Below are positions 42,363-51,599 of a DNA stretch of 64,000 bases, in pieces (position 1 is the first letter of the stretch; every line of letters starts with the position of its first letter). The notes below the pieces were generated by a model. It saw only the letters and a list, made by a program, of their open reading frames with translations. It was not told the DNA's origin and searched no databases. A program made the position numbers and the translations under genes. Source of the stretch: Xylocopilactobacillus apicola (lineage in GTDB: Bacteria; Bacillota; Bacilli; Lactobacillales; Lactobacillaceae); the NCBI RefSeq assembly GCF_033095985.1, contig NZ_AP026802.1, positions 248,001-312,000 on the forward strand, given 5' to 3'.

Positions 42363-44036
42363 TTGAAAAAGGTTAAAATTTTTCCTCTATTATTAATGAT
42401 GATAATCGCCTTTGGGCTGAATATCAGATCTGTATCAGCTGATATTACTAATGTATCAGTGACCCCGCAGATCGATAGTGGAGATACAGATAAATTTGAA
42501 ATGGTGGTCAAATCGGGGGAGAAGCGTTCTCTTACGATTGCGTTTACTAATTTTGGCTCGTCTGTTGAGCGCTTAGCTATTCAGCCGACAAATGCACAAA
42601 CAGATGCAACTGGTAATTTTGTTTATAATCAGGTTGTTAAGAAAGGGACTGCTGGGTTACAGCAAGCCTTTGCTGATATGACATCGAAAAAAACTATTAC
42701 CTTGCAGCCCCAAGAGTCAAAGACTGAGACTTTAGTTGTTAATACGCCAAGCGAACGCTTTGACGGGGTTATTTATGGTGGTTTTAACATCTATAGCGTA
42801 AATGCAAATGGTGGTCATCTTAATAGTGAATCAACTCCGATCCCAGTGATTATTACACAAACTAATCAGAATGTACCGGGAAACGGGAAAGTTACCGGAA
42901 TCGTTGCTCAGGCAATTGCCTATCAACCCAATATAGTTATTAAATTGGAAAATTCCAAACCAGGTGAAGCAAAAAATGTTTCTTATAATTTGATGATTCA
43001 AAGGAAGGGAATGTTTAGTTTTTTAGGCTTTAATGGACGAAAAGTTCCGGTCTATCAATCGAACTTATCGATTGCACCGAACTCAATTTTGCCAGTCCCG
43101 GTTAATTATAAACAGCAGCCGCTTACCCCAGGTGAGTATATGATTACCGGTAGTTTTACAATTAACGGTAAAACTCATAAGGTTAAAGAAAACTATAATA
43201 TTAGTAAAGCTGACGCCGAGAAGGTTAACAAGCAGTCAAAAGGGTTGATCTACGATAAAACTTGGATTTTTATTTTAGTAATCATTGGGTTAATTATCTT
43301 AATTGGTATTGTGATTTTCTTGATCATTCGCCAAATCAGATATAATCGGCGAGAAGAAAACAATCGTTTGGTTGCAGAATCCGATAAAATGTTAAAATCA
43401 GACCAACTGAAGAATGGTTCTGAGGACAAAGATAAGAGCGCTGCCGCTCCTAATTACGGTCAAAGTAATGTTGGGGCGCCAAATCCTCAGCGAGCGCCGC
43501 AGCAAATGCCTTATAATAATCCTTATCCGAACAATTTAAATAATTTGCCAAATCAAGGACAACAGGGGACGATCTCAAATGGGCAGATGCCTAATCCTAC
43601 TTATCCTCAAAATACAGGCAATAATAATCAGCAAGCTTGGCCCAATCAAAATCCTTACTATCAAGGACCTAACCAACAAGTTAATCCAAACTACGCTCAG
43701 CCACCATATGCGAATTTTCCTTCAGGTCAACAGAATCCGCAAAATAATTTACCGAATCAAAATCAATGGAACCCAGGAAATCAGGTGAATAATAATTCGC
43801 AGCAAACTCCAGCTAATGGACAGAATTGGCAGCAAAATTATCAAACACCTCCGTATCCAGGGAATTATAATCAACCGCCGCAAGGTAATTATCAAGGTCA
43901 AGGAATGCAACAGGCTCCAGGTTCAGTTTCCAATCCAAACTCAGCTCCGACGCAGCCGACGGCTAATCCAAATGATAATCAAAGCAACGATGGTTGGGAT
44001 GATTTATCTTTAGACGACCTTTTGAAAAAGCATTAA
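42363..44036 (+). CDS. DUF916/DUF3324 WxL-anchoring membrane protein with long Q/N/P/G-rich cytoplasmic tail
   Basis: Signal peptide (LKKVKIFPLLLMMIIAFGLN, cleaved after SVSA), extracellular DUF916-type domain (about 30-150) and DUF3324-type domain (about 155-285), then a membrane helix at about 301-325. Proteins of this kind bind peptidoglycan and WxL proteins at the surface. The usual tail is short; here about 220 residues follow, very rich in Asn, Gln, Pro, Gly and Tyr (PNQNPYYQGPNQQVNPNYAQ is typical), closing with WDDLSLDDLLKKH. TTG 42363 is preferred because GGAGAGGAG precedes it; ATG 42348 would overlap that site. It is the first gene of the WxL cluster and has its own terminator. Confidence 0.85.
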   Translation: MKKVKIFPLLLMMIIAFGLNIRSVSADITNVSVTPQIDSGDTDKFEMVVKSGEKRSLTIAFTNFGSSVERLAIQPTNAQTDATGNFVYNQVVKKGTAGLQQAFADMTSKKTITLQPQESKTETLVVNTPSERFDGVIYGGFNIYSVNANGGHLNSESTPIPVIITQTNQNVPGNGKVTGIVAQAIAYQPNIVIKLENSKPGEAKNVSYNLMIQRKGMFSFLGFNGRKVPVYQSNLSIAPNSILPVPVNYKQQPLTPGEYMITGSFTINGKTHKVKENYNISKADAEKVNKQSKGLIYDKTWIFILVIIGLIILIGIVIFLIIRQIRYNRREENNRLVAESDKMLKSDQLKNGSEDKDKSAAAPNYGQSNVGAPNPQRAPQQMPYNNPYPNNLNNLPNQGQQGTISNGQMPNPTYPQNTGNNNQQAWPNQNPYYQGPNQQVNPNYAQPPYANFPSGQQNPQNNLPNQNQWNPGNQVNNNSQQTPANGQNWQQNYQTPPYPGNYNQPPQGNYQGQGMQQAPGSVSNPNSAPTQPTANPNDNQSNDGWDDLSLDDLLKKH

Positions 44037-44040
44037 TAAC

Positions 44041-44093
44041 GCACTATATCAATGCCTTATCCAGCATTTATTAGTGCTTTTTTTTCAGTAAGA
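44041..44093 (+). terminator. Terminator with nested hairpin
   Basis: GCACTA pairs with TTAGTGC enclosing an inner AATGC/GCATT hairpin, followed by eight Ts. Confidence 0.7.
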
Positions 44094-44152
44094 CATTGCG
44101 TATAATTAAAAAAAAGAAGATTCTTAATCGTTAAATTCGGCGAAAATTGAAT

Positions 44153-44202
44153 AAGGAGGCAACTATCCACTTATATATAAGTAGGTATAGTAATTCAACT
44201 TG
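44153..44202 (+). promoter_or_regulatory. Distant Shine-Dalgarno, hairpin and TTG start
   Basis: AAGGAGG (44153-44159) lies 40 bases before the TTG at 44200. Between them CTATCCACTTAT and ATAAGTAGGTATAG form a hairpin (44163-44190). Folding it would bring the site to about 12 bases from the start codon. Upstream in-frame TAA (44191) excludes an earlier start. Confidence 0.5.
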
Positions 44203-45309
44203 CAAAAAAAATCTAAAATAACTTATTTTCTAATATTAATAATCAGTATGGTTCTTTTGCTTGATCGCTCGATAGTTAAGGCAGAATCTCAAGCTAACTT
44301 ACAAGCGTCAATGCCACATTTGACGTTGATAACTGATGAAGAGGGATTTACAAAAAGCAATAGCGAAGGTTTTTTTGATCTTGATTTTAAACCTGGCGAG
44401 GCGGTAGTTTTAGGTGTTAAAATTCAAAATGTTGTAGACCGAGAAATAAAAGTTGAAATTACGCCAGGCACTGTGATTACAAATCAAGGCCATATTGTCT
44501 ATGGAGACCAATCGAATCAGATGATTGATTCAAGTAATCGGCATCGTTTTTCTAAAATGGTCAAAAAACAGACAATAACTGTTGAGCCAAAAGGTACAGT
44601 GACGGTGAAAATTCCGGTGACAGTACCGAAAGAAAAATTTGATGGAACTATTCTTGGGAATTTGGCTTTTACTGTCCTTGGTCAAGAACAGCAGAACAAA
44701 ACTGACCAAAAAAGTATGGCGATGATTACAAATGTGGTCAGACAAGCAATTGTGGTCCGTATGAAGCAAGGGGTTCAGCCTGAGCCTAATTTTGAGATCG
44801 GTAATCCAGCAACTGGTGGAACAATTAACGGACCGACTTTCACAATTCCGATCCGTAATACTGCAGCAACTTATTTCAAGGAGAACGTAGGCACCCGCGT
44901 TGACTATGAGGTTACTAAAAAAGGTAACTCAAAGGTAAAATATACTCACACTGACAAAAATATATCGATGGCGCCCAACTCTTTTTATAACGGAGTCGTT
45001 GATACCAAAGGTCAGACGATTGAGCCAGGAGAGTACCAAGCTAAAATTGCGATTAAATATAAAGGGAAAACAACTAAGTTTTCTCGGGATTTTAAAGTTA
45101 GTCGAGCGCTTGCTAAAAATATCAATAAAGGGGCAACAGTTAAAACCAAAAAACCCCAGTCTGGCCTGAATTTCTTAGTCATTGCGATAATTTTTGTGCT
45201 GCTTTTGGTCCTTTTAGTTGCATTGTATGCAGGAATGCGGCGAGCTCGTAAACAAATGAAAAAGGATAAAAAAAGGCCGTATCGGACATTAAGAAGTCGG
45301 AAAAAATAG
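44200..45309 (+). CDS. DUF916/DUF3324 WxL-anchoring membrane protein, second copy
   Basis: A 369-residue protein: signal peptide QKKSKITYFLILIISMVLLL with cleavage after VKA, DUF916-type domain, DUF3324-type domain (VRQAIVVRMKQG, ending EPGEYQAKIAIKYKGKT), membrane helix at about 324-346 and a short basic tail. The TTG start gives a proper signal peptide but lacks a close ribosome binding site. The N-terminal region with TDEEGFTKSNSEGFFDLDFK departs from the other two copies. Confidence 0.82.
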   Translation: MQKKSKITYFLILIISMVLLLDRSIVKAESQANLQASMPHLTLITDEEGFTKSNSEGFFDLDFKPGEAVVLGVKIQNVVDREIKVEITPGTVITNQGHIVYGDQSNQMIDSSNRHRFSKMVKKQTITVEPKGTVTVKIPVTVPKEKFDGTILGNLAFTVLGQEQQNKTDQKSMAMITNVVRQAIVVRMKQGVQPEPNFEIGNPATGGTINGPTFTIPIRNTAATYFKENVGTRVDYEVTKKGNSKVKYTHTDKNISMAPNSFYNGVVDTKGQTIEPGEYQAKIAIKYKGKTTKFSRDFKVSRALAKNINKGATVKTKKPQSGLNFLVIAIIFVLLLVLLVALYAGMRRARKQMKKDKKRPYRTLRSRKK

Positions 45310-45408
45310 TTCTTAGATCAATTAACTTAAATATTTTTGTTAAGAAATGATTATTTAAAGGCTTTGTATTCAGTTATACTAGAGTACAAAGAGGTCGAAG
45401 AAAATAGC

Positions 45409-46773
45409 ATGAATAAAAGTATCAAAAAAATCAATCTAATTTTGTTAGGTTTTTCTTTTTTCCTATTAATTATGTTGAAAGTCGTTTCAGTTGAAGCTAG
45501 TGACAATGCGTTAACACCAACTACGACAACTCCAAGAAGTCCGGGTACTATTAATAACCCGGATGGCAGTACGCTTACAGTACCTTCGGCTGATAATGTA
45601 ACAACAGTCACTAATCCTGATGGATCGGAATCGGATAATAAACATGTTTATAATGCTTATAAACCAGATGGTAGTTATCCGATTGAAGCTCAGTCGGGAG
45701 TGACGGTTAGTCAAGCATATTCAACTGTTGGAGTTTCATTTCTAGATGGTACGTTGAGTCTCATCGCGGTGCCAAATTTTGATTTTGGAGCAAATACTCT
45801 AGATGGGAAAACTCGTTTCATTCCTTTGTATTCTGATGCACTAAGTAGCGTTGGAGATCCAACTAATGGAGCTTTTATTGACACCTCGGCTAATTCTTCG
45901 GGAGCTGCAGTCAAAAGTTTACGTGATCCTTCAAAGTATCGTGCTTTGATTGTCTCTGATAGCCGTTTGCCGCTCGATAGTACTGGAAAATATAATGGCT
46001 GGTGGGTTTCTGCCCATATGTCTGTGGGAAACTCGGGATCTTTAAATGGATCTAACTCAAATAGTCATGTTTCAGTGCCTGGTCAAGCAGGTGACGATCC
46101 TAACCCGGATGCAGGCAATGATTCAACGAATCAAGCACTTCAGTTTCCAGCTATGATCGAATTTGGCAATGGGTTTGCTAATTCAAGTTATACGATCTCT
46201 TCAATTGAAGGAGGCCAAAGTGGGAATTCGACTCCCGTTTCTCATCCGGCAACGTATTACAATAAGGATTCTTATCTAAAAGGAAACAATAGTGTTGATG
46301 GAACTTTGCAAGCTTCTAGTTGGCAAAGAGTCGATAGTGTAAGTAATACTAATGCTGATGGCATTCCATCTGATAACCAGTCTACAGGTTCACTAAGAGG
46401 CCTTTATTTTCCGCGGTTGAGCGTCACACCTGATCGAAATAGTGCTGCTCAGTTGACGGGGGCTGGCGGCCAATTGACTGGTTCAACAGGTCGCCCTGCA
46501 GTAGCTAATAATACAGCGATTACGACAATTCCAATGAGTAATAGTGATAATTTGATCTGGGGTTATACAACAGCGCAAGAGAATCAAGCTAATAATTCAG
46601 CGTCAACAGGAAATGGCCCAGATAGTGTCTCAAACGGTGCATGGGCGCTTGATTTTCAAGATCGAGGTTCAGCTATCATGGCATTTCCTAACGCAGTTAC
46701 GCTTAATCGTCCGGGTACTTATATTTATAATCTCTACTGGACTTTAAACAGCGGTTTTAAGAGTAACCCATAG
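45409..46773 (+). CDS. WxL-domain surface protein, longer paralogue
   Basis: A 454-residue secreted protein: signal peptide (MNKSIKKINLILLGFSFFLL, cleavage near VEA), a Thr/Pro/Ser/Asp-rich segment, then a C-terminal WxL region from about residue 105. WxL landmarks are GAWALDF and the terminal YIYNLYWTL. From GTLSLIAVPNFDFGANTLDG on it is closely similar to the next gene. ATG 45409 is chosen because a TATACT -10 box at 45375-45380 lies downstream of the earlier in-frame start at 45337. Such proteins bind peptidoglycan non-covalently and the DUF916 partners. Confidence 0.88.
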   Translation: MNKSIKKINLILLGFSFFLLIMLKVVSVEASDNALTPTTTTPRSPGTINNPDGSTLTVPSADNVTTVTNPDGSESDNKHVYNAYKPDGSYPIEAQSGVTVSQAYSTVGVSFLDGTLSLIAVPNFDFGANTLDGKTRFIPLYSDALSSVGDPTNGAFIDTSANSSGAAVKSLRDPSKYRALIVSDSRLPLDSTGKYNGWWVSAHMSVGNSGSLNGSNSNSHVSVPGQAGDDPNPDAGNDSTNQALQFPAMIEFGNGFANSSYTISSIEGGQSGNSTPVSHPATYYNKDSYLKGNNSVDGTLQASSWQRVDSVSNTNADGIPSDNQSTGSLRGLYFPRLSVTPDRNSAAQLTGAGGQLTGSTGRPAVANNTAITTIPMSNSDNLIWGYTTAQENQANNSASTGNGPDSVSNGAWALDFQDRGSAIMAFPNAVTLNRPGTYIYNLYWTLNSGFKSNP

Positions 46774-46884
46774 TTTTAATAGATCTTTTCAAAAAAACAA
46801 AAATAATTTATCTAGAAAGAATAAATTATAGCAATTATTCAGGTATAATTATTTTGGGTAGATTTTCTGGGTGGAAAGATAATT

Positions 46885-48048
46885 ATGAAAGAGAAAAAGA
46901 AGACTTTAAAAATAGCTCTGTCCTGTGCTTCGATCCTCGGCTTGTTTGCACCAACGGTGGTTGGGCAACACGAGCTGGTTAAGGCAGATACGGTTGTAGC
47001 ATCTGCGACAACTAATGTTGGGATCACTTTTGAGGACGGGAATTTAAGTTTAGTTTCAGTTCCAAACTTTGATTTTGGAGCTAATACTTTAGATGGAAAG
47101 ACGCGTTTTGTTCCATTGTATTCAAATGCTGCAAATAGAGTAGATGACGTAACAAATGGTGCTTTTGTCGATACGGCAACTACCACAACGGGAAACGTTA
47201 CTGTCTCGACTAAGAAATTGAGAAATCCGGCTAATTACCGGGCTTTAATTGTTACTGATAGTCGTTTACCAATTAATAATTCTGGTACTTACAACGGGTG
47301 GAAAGTTTCTGCTCATTTAGATGTGGGAAGTGCCTCTTCTTTGGTTGGCTCTAATTGGAATAGTCATCCAACGGGTACAAATCCAGATCCGAATCCGGAC
47401 GCAGGGATGAATGCTGGTACAAATTTGAAATTTGCAGCGGCAATTGAATTTGGTAACGGATATAACGGGACTGGTTATAAGATTGATAGCTTGACTGACG
47501 GTCAAACTGGTAATTCAGCGGCGATTTCGCATCCGGCAACTTACTATAATTCGGATCCTGAGATGTTAGGTACGGAAAATAACAATGGGGTAGTTTCTCC
47601 CACCCCTGCATCTGTTTGGAAGCGAGTTGATTCGGCATCTGACGACGTTCCGGCAGATAATCAGGTAAGTGGAGATTTTAAGGGATTATTTTTCCCAAGG
47701 CTTAGCAAAACTCCTTCTAAGAATACAGCGTCACAGCTTACGGCAGTATCAAGTACAGGACCTAACTCGGCTAATAATGCTAACAACGCCTCGATTACGA
47801 CAATTCCAATGAGTACTGTTGATAATGATATCTGGGGTTATACCAAAGGTCAAGAAAGTATAGCTAACGGTGGGATTGCTTCTGGCTCAGGTCCGGAAAG
47901 TGTCTCTAATGGTGCATGGGCGCTTGATTTCTATGATCAAGGATCGGCGATTATGGCACTTCCTAGTGCAGTAACGCTTAACCGGCCTGGGACTTATATT
48001 TATAATCTTTATTGGACCTTAAGTACAGGTTTCCAAGAAAATCCATAA
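46885..48048 (+). CDS. WxL-domain surface protein, shorter paralogue
   Basis: A 387-residue secreted protein: signal peptide to about residue 35 (ending LVKA), then the WxL region with FEDGNLSLVSVPNFDFGANT, GAWALDF and YIYNLYWTL. It lacks the Thr/Pro-rich extension of its neighbour. GGTGGAAAG lies about six bases before the ATG and a TATAAT box at 46844-46849. A tandem duplication produced the two genes. Confidence 0.88.
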   Translation: MKEKKKTLKIALSCASILGLFAPTVVGQHELVKADTVVASATTNVGITFEDGNLSLVSVPNFDFGANTLDGKTRFVPLYSNAANRVDDVTNGAFVDTATTTTGNVTVSTKKLRNPANYRALIVTDSRLPINNSGTYNGWKVSAHLDVGSASSLVGSNWNSHPTGTNPDPNPDAGMNAGTNLKFAAAIEFGNGYNGTGYKIDSLTDGQTGNSAAISHPATYYNSDPEMLGTENNNGVVSPTPASVWKRVDSASDDVPADNQVSGDFKGLFFPRLSKTPSKNTASQLTAVSSTGPNSANNANNASITTIPMSTVDNDIWGYTKGQESIANGGIASGSGPESVSNGAWALDFYDQGSAIMALPSAVTLNRPGTYIYNLYWTLSTGFQENP

Positions 48049-48135
48049 TCTCCTTAACGGGAGATTTTTACTTTTCTAGGGATATTTTTCGATATTTGAA
48101 ATACAGCCGAACAGTTTTCACGATACAATAAGAAG

Positions 48136-49305
48136 ATGATGACGAGAAGAAGAAAAAATATTTGTTTGTTTGTTGTAATGCTAATCATGTTTTTCTTGAA
48201 GGTGGATCAAGTAAATGCCGCTGATGCAGGAATTTTTAGCGTTAAACCAATTTTTCCAGAAAACCAAATTAGTAAGCAAAACTCTTACTATCTTTTGGTG
48301 AAACCGGGTCAAAAACAAACGGTTTCGTTCTATATTTCTAATTTGCAGAATAAGAGTCAGACATTTCGAGTTGAAGCGGGAATGTATGTGACCAATTCGC
48401 AAGGGGATATGGTTTTAACCACTAATAAAAAAGATTTGGATTCAAGTTTGCCAGTAAGTTTACTGGATATGAAAGTGAAGCCGACTTTAGTGACGGTGCC
48501 AGCTCAACAAACAGTGCAAGTTAATCAGGAATATCAGATCCCCGCTAAGCAATTTAAAGGGTTAATTTACGGTGGAGTTCGAGTTACCTCTGGTTTACAA
48601 AGTTCTGTTGAGGTCAAAAAAAAGAGCAAAAAAGGGGCCCGCACATTTGTCAATACTTACGGCCGGATGGACACGGGAATTATTATGACGATGGACCGCA
48701 AGTATCCAAAAGGTGACTTAAAAGTTAAGAACGTTACACCAGTTGCAGCCACGCCTAGTCCGGTTTTTAATATTAAAGTTCAAAATCCGCAGGGAACCAT
48801 TATAGATAGCCTGAATCTAAAAGCAAAGATAGAGAAGGATGGAATTGGAATCAAAAATACCAATTTATCGAAGGTAAGTCTGAATAGCGACTATTATCGT
48901 TATACGGTTGCTCCTTATTCTAATTTTACACTTTCAATGAATATCGGGAAAAAGCGACTGGTGCCAGGTCAGTATACTTTAAAGTTGACTGGAAAGTCAC
49001 ATGGGCATGAATTTAAGCAAGATTACAAATTCATGGTTACTAAAAATTCAGCCCAAAAGATTAATAAAGATAATTCAAACATAAATCCAGACTATACTTG
49101 GCTGTTCTTCATTATCATTATTGGGATCGTGCTGATCTTGATTGCATTTATCATCTTTATGTACTTCTTTGGGATGAAAAAAATTCTTAAAACGCCTGAT
49201 AAAGCCGCTTCAAAAACAAATCCAAAGTCCCAAGATAAAGTTTCAGCTTCTGAAACTAAGAAGAATCGTTATGGAAAGTCGAATGTTCCTAAACGCCAGC
49301 GCTAA
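48136..49305 (+). CDS. DUF916/DUF3324 WxL-anchoring membrane protein, third copy
   Basis: A 389-residue protein: signal peptide (RRRKNICLFVVMLIMFFLKV, cleavage after VNA), DUF916-type domain with YLLVKPGQKQTVSFYISNLQ, DUF3324-type domain, membrane helix near 315-338 and a basic tail rich in Lys/Ser/Pro. The start has only a weak purine stretch upstream (ATG 48136 or 48139), and a TACAAT box at 48124-48129 is very near, so initiation may be unusual. Last gene of the WxL cluster. Confidence 0.85.
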   Translation: MMTRRRKNICLFVVMLIMFFLKVDQVNAADAGIFSVKPIFPENQISKQNSYYLLVKPGQKQTVSFYISNLQNKSQTFRVEAGMYVTNSQGDMVLTTNKKDLDSSLPVSLLDMKVKPTLVTVPAQQTVQVNQEYQIPAKQFKGLIYGGVRVTSGLQSSVEVKKKSKKGARTFVNTYGRMDTGIIMTMDRKYPKGDLKVKNVTPVAATPSPVFNIKVQNPQGTIIDSLNLKAKIEKDGIGIKNTNLSKVSLNSDYYRYTVAPYSNFTLSMNIGKKRLVPGQYTLKLTGKSHGHEFKQDYKFMVTKNSAQKINKDNSNINPDYTWLFFIIIIGIVLILIAFIIFMYFFGMKKILKTPDKAASKTNPKSQDKVSASETKKNRYGKSNVPKRQR

Positions 49306-49323
49306 GCGTGAGGCGTTTTTTTT
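49290..49323 (+). terminator. Terminator overlapping the stop of the WxL cluster
   Basis: AACGCC and GGCGTT close a hairpin that spans the stop codon, followed by eight Ts. Confidence 0.7.
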
Positions 49324-49324
49324 G

Positions 49325-49397
49325 AAAAAAAAAGCCTGAATGACGCGCCCTCAAGTTTATTTCAACTTTCGGGGGACACGTCAGAACAGGCTTTTTT
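49325..49397. terminator. Long bidirectional four-step hairpin between convergent units
   Basis: Paired segments in order: A-run/T-run, GCCTG 49334-49338 with CAGGC 49387-49391, TGACG with CGTCA, CCC with GGG, and AAGTT 49353-49357 with AACTT 49364-49368, around a six-base loop. The A-run and T-run at the ends make it a terminator in both directions, but it is unusually long. Confidence 0.7.
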
Positions 49398-49944
49398 AGT
49401 AGCGTTCAATCAATTGAACAAAAGCATCCATAATTGATTGAAGAAATTTCTTAGTGCTGTCATTTGTAATCTTAAGATCGTCATCCAAAAAACTTGTGAC
49501 ATTACCGATGTAAGCTTCTGGTTGCTGAAGAGTTGGCATATTGAGAAATACTAACGACTGTCTTAATTGATGATTGGCTCCAAATCCACCCATCGCCCCT
49601 GGAGTATCGGAAATGATGACTGCAGGTTTTTGATCCCAAAGATTTTGACCATAAGGTCTAGAACCTACATCTAGCGCATTCTTTAAGGCAGCGGGTAAAC
49701 CCCGATTGTACTCTGGTGTTGCAAAAATCACTGCATCAACAACATTTAGCTCAGAGCGAAATGCTTCCCACTCAGCTGGAGCACGGTTCTCATCATCTAA
49801 ATCTTGATTGTAAAGTGGCAAATTAGCGATGTTCAATTCTTTGACCTTAAAATCTTTAGGAAGCATTTGAGCCGCTTGGGTGGCAATTGCCCGAGTGTAT
49901 GAACCTTTACGTAAACTACCAATTACTAAACCAATTGTTTTCAT
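49396..49944 (-). CDS. NADPH-dependent FMN reductase (chromate/azo-reductase type)
   Basis: A 182-residue flavodoxin-like oxidoreductase: GSLRKGSYTRAIA binds the FMN phosphate, TPEYNRGLPAALKNALD is the family signature. It reduces quinones, azo compounds or metals with NADPH. GAGG precedes the ATG. Its 3' end overlaps the long hairpin. Confidence 0.9.
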   Translation of the reverse strand: MKTIGLVIGSLRKGSYTRAIATQAAQMLPKDFKVKELNIANLPLYNQDLDDENRAPAEWEAFRSELNVVDAVIFATPEYNRGLPAALKNALDVGSRPYGQNLWDQKPAVIISDTPGAMGGFGANHQLRQSLVFLNMPTLQQPEAYIGNVTSFLDDDLKITNDSTKKFLQSIMDAFVQLIERY

Positions 49945-50001
49945 TATCTATACCTCACTTACTTTTTGTAAGTTTATCTTACTCGCTTTTAAAGAAAAAT
50001 A

Positions 50002-50355
50002 CTAGTCGATTTTGATAATCTTTTTGATCTTTAAGTCATTATTTGCGATGGTTTCTGCTAGCAGATCAAGATCTTTGCCGACTAAAGTTACAATTATATT
50101 TAGATCTGGTCGAGTTTCGTTAATGCGATTTGCCAAGAGAGAAAGTTCCTCGACCAATTTAGCACGGGTTTTATTTTCTTTTTGGATATGTGGCGGAATG
50201 ATCGGAAAATTGATTTCATCATTAGGCACTTTATCAATGATCTCACTTGTTGGGGTGGAAGCTGCCAAATAAACTTCTTCAAAATCAAGTTCAGAGAGTG
50301 CAGATTCTAAAGACGAGCTCATTTGAATATGATTTAAATAAATTAGGACTGCCAT
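50002..50355 (-). CDS. Small protein of unknown function in the D-Asp cross-bridge operon
   Basis: A 117-residue soluble alpha/beta protein; I recognise no family. It starts on the last base of the ATP-grasp gene's stop (TAATG), so translation is coupled and a role with that enzyme is likely. The sequence alternates strands and helices (MAVLIYLNHI, NIIVTLVGKDLDLLAETI). It has no cysteine, so it is not a two-cysteine aspartate racemase. Confidence 0.65.
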   Translation of the reverse strand: MAVLIYLNHIQMSSSLESALSELDFEEVYLAASTPTSEIIDKVPNDEINFPIIPPHIQKENKTRAKLVEELSLLANRINETRPDLNIIVTLVGKDLDLLAETIANNDLKIKKIIKID

Positions 50356-51599
50356 TAATCTTTTTTCATCTGCCCGAATTGTTTAAAATCTTTCCGGTAG
50401 TACTTCTTGAAATGCCAAATCATGAGCTTTCTGCGAAGACTCAAGTCTTCACTGTAAGTTAGTGTATCACCAAAATGGCCCATTTTGATCAATTCAGTTG
50501 CTCTTTGATAGGAAGAATCATCTTCAGTATAATGATTGAAAACATCCATCGGAACTGATAACCATAAAATGTGTTTGGCAGGATCTTCATTACAATACTG
50601 AGTTGGTTGAGCTTTCAGGTTGTCTAAGAAGTAATCATCAATTAGAAATTGCGGGAAAGAAGCACCATTTAGGTTGACATAGAAAGAAGAACGTCCAAAA
50701 CGTAAATTAATTTCGAAAAATTTATATTTGCGGTCGCGCGGATCGAGTTTAATATCGAAATTAGCGAATCCGGTGTAATTAATATCTTCAAGAAATTTTT
50801 GAGCTTTTTGGTACAGTTCTTGATCGTAGACAGGCAAAATAGCCAAATAATTACCAATTGCACTCGCTCCGGGGTCTTCTAAGAGCGGATGTCCGAGATT
50901 CATCATTTTGACATGATGGTACTGATCGACGTAACAATTTAAAACTCGATCAGCAGCAACACCGCCTGGAATGAATTCCTGCAAAATAAAATTCCCATCA
51001 TATCCCGCGTTAATAGCGGCCTGAATAGTTGAACTAACCTCAGCTGGCGAATTTAAAATAAAAGCTTTTTTTCGACCGGGGAAATCAACGTCGAGCCACT
51101 TAACGCTGTCAACTGCTTTCAGGGCAACCGGAAATTCACCACCGATTTTAGCGTAATCGAGATCGGAATAATTTTCAGGAGTAATAATTAATGATTTCGG
51201 GTGATCAAGCCCGTATTCATCAGCAATTTTAATGAATTCCTCTTTATTGGTTAATTGGTCTGTTAACCGATAGTCAACAAATGGAAATGTAAAATAATTC
51301 TTTAAAATATCGCTGTTTCTCGAAAGGAGTTCTACGTAAGTGTCGCCGCAAGGAATCGGGAATAACGTCACATTTTTGCCATCAAACTCGTGATAAAGGT
51401 CAATCATGTGCTTAACAAATTGCTGATCGTCTAAGAGATCTGGAAAAATTTGAAGATTGATAAGTTTTGAGTACTTGGTCGCCGAAAGACGAACTTTAGC
51501 AATCACGTCAACTTTTTGGTGAGTGATTTGATAAATAGCTCGTACCTGTCCGTAAGCATTTTGATCGCTACCTAAGACAATAAAACGGTATTTGTTCAC
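50355..51599 (-). CDS. ATP-grasp D-aspartate ligase-like enzyme
   Basis: A 414-residue carboxylate-amine ligase with ATP-grasp features: KEEFIKIADEYGLDHPKSL, the lysine in PVALKAV, FILQEFIPGG and the metal-binding FFEINLRFGRS. In lactobacilli and lactococci such a ligase adds D-Asp to the lysine side chain of the peptidoglycan precursor. The upstream asparagine synthase overlaps it by four bases, which is the expected partner that amidates the D-Asp. Substrate assignment rests on this context. Confidence 0.8.
   Translation of the reverse strand: MNKYRFIVLGSDQNAYGQVRAIYQITHQKVDVIAKVRLSATKYSKLINLQIFPDLLDDQQFVKHMIDLYHEFDGKNVTLFPIPCGDTYVELLSRNSDILKNYFTFPFVDYRLTDQLTNKEEFIKIADEYGLDHPKSLIITPENYSDLDYAKIGGEFPVALKAVDSVKWLDVDFPGRKKAFILNSPAEVSSTIQAAINAGYDGNFILQEFIPGGVAADRVLNCYVDQYHHVKMMNLGHPLLEDPGASAIGNYLAILPVYDQELYQKAQKFLEDINYTGFANFDIKLDPRDRKYKFFEINLRFGRSSFYVNLNGASFPQFLIDDYFLDNLKAQPTQYCNEDPAKHILWLSVPMDVFNHYTEDDSSYQRATELIKMGHFGDTLTYSEDLSLRRKLMIWHFKKYYRKDFKQFGQMKKD

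Noticed and set aside
43579-44013. Two alternative-frame open stretches within the Q/N-rich tail of the WxL anchor gene
   Set aside because: They arise from the low-complexity repeats of codons in the real frame and have no initiation signals.
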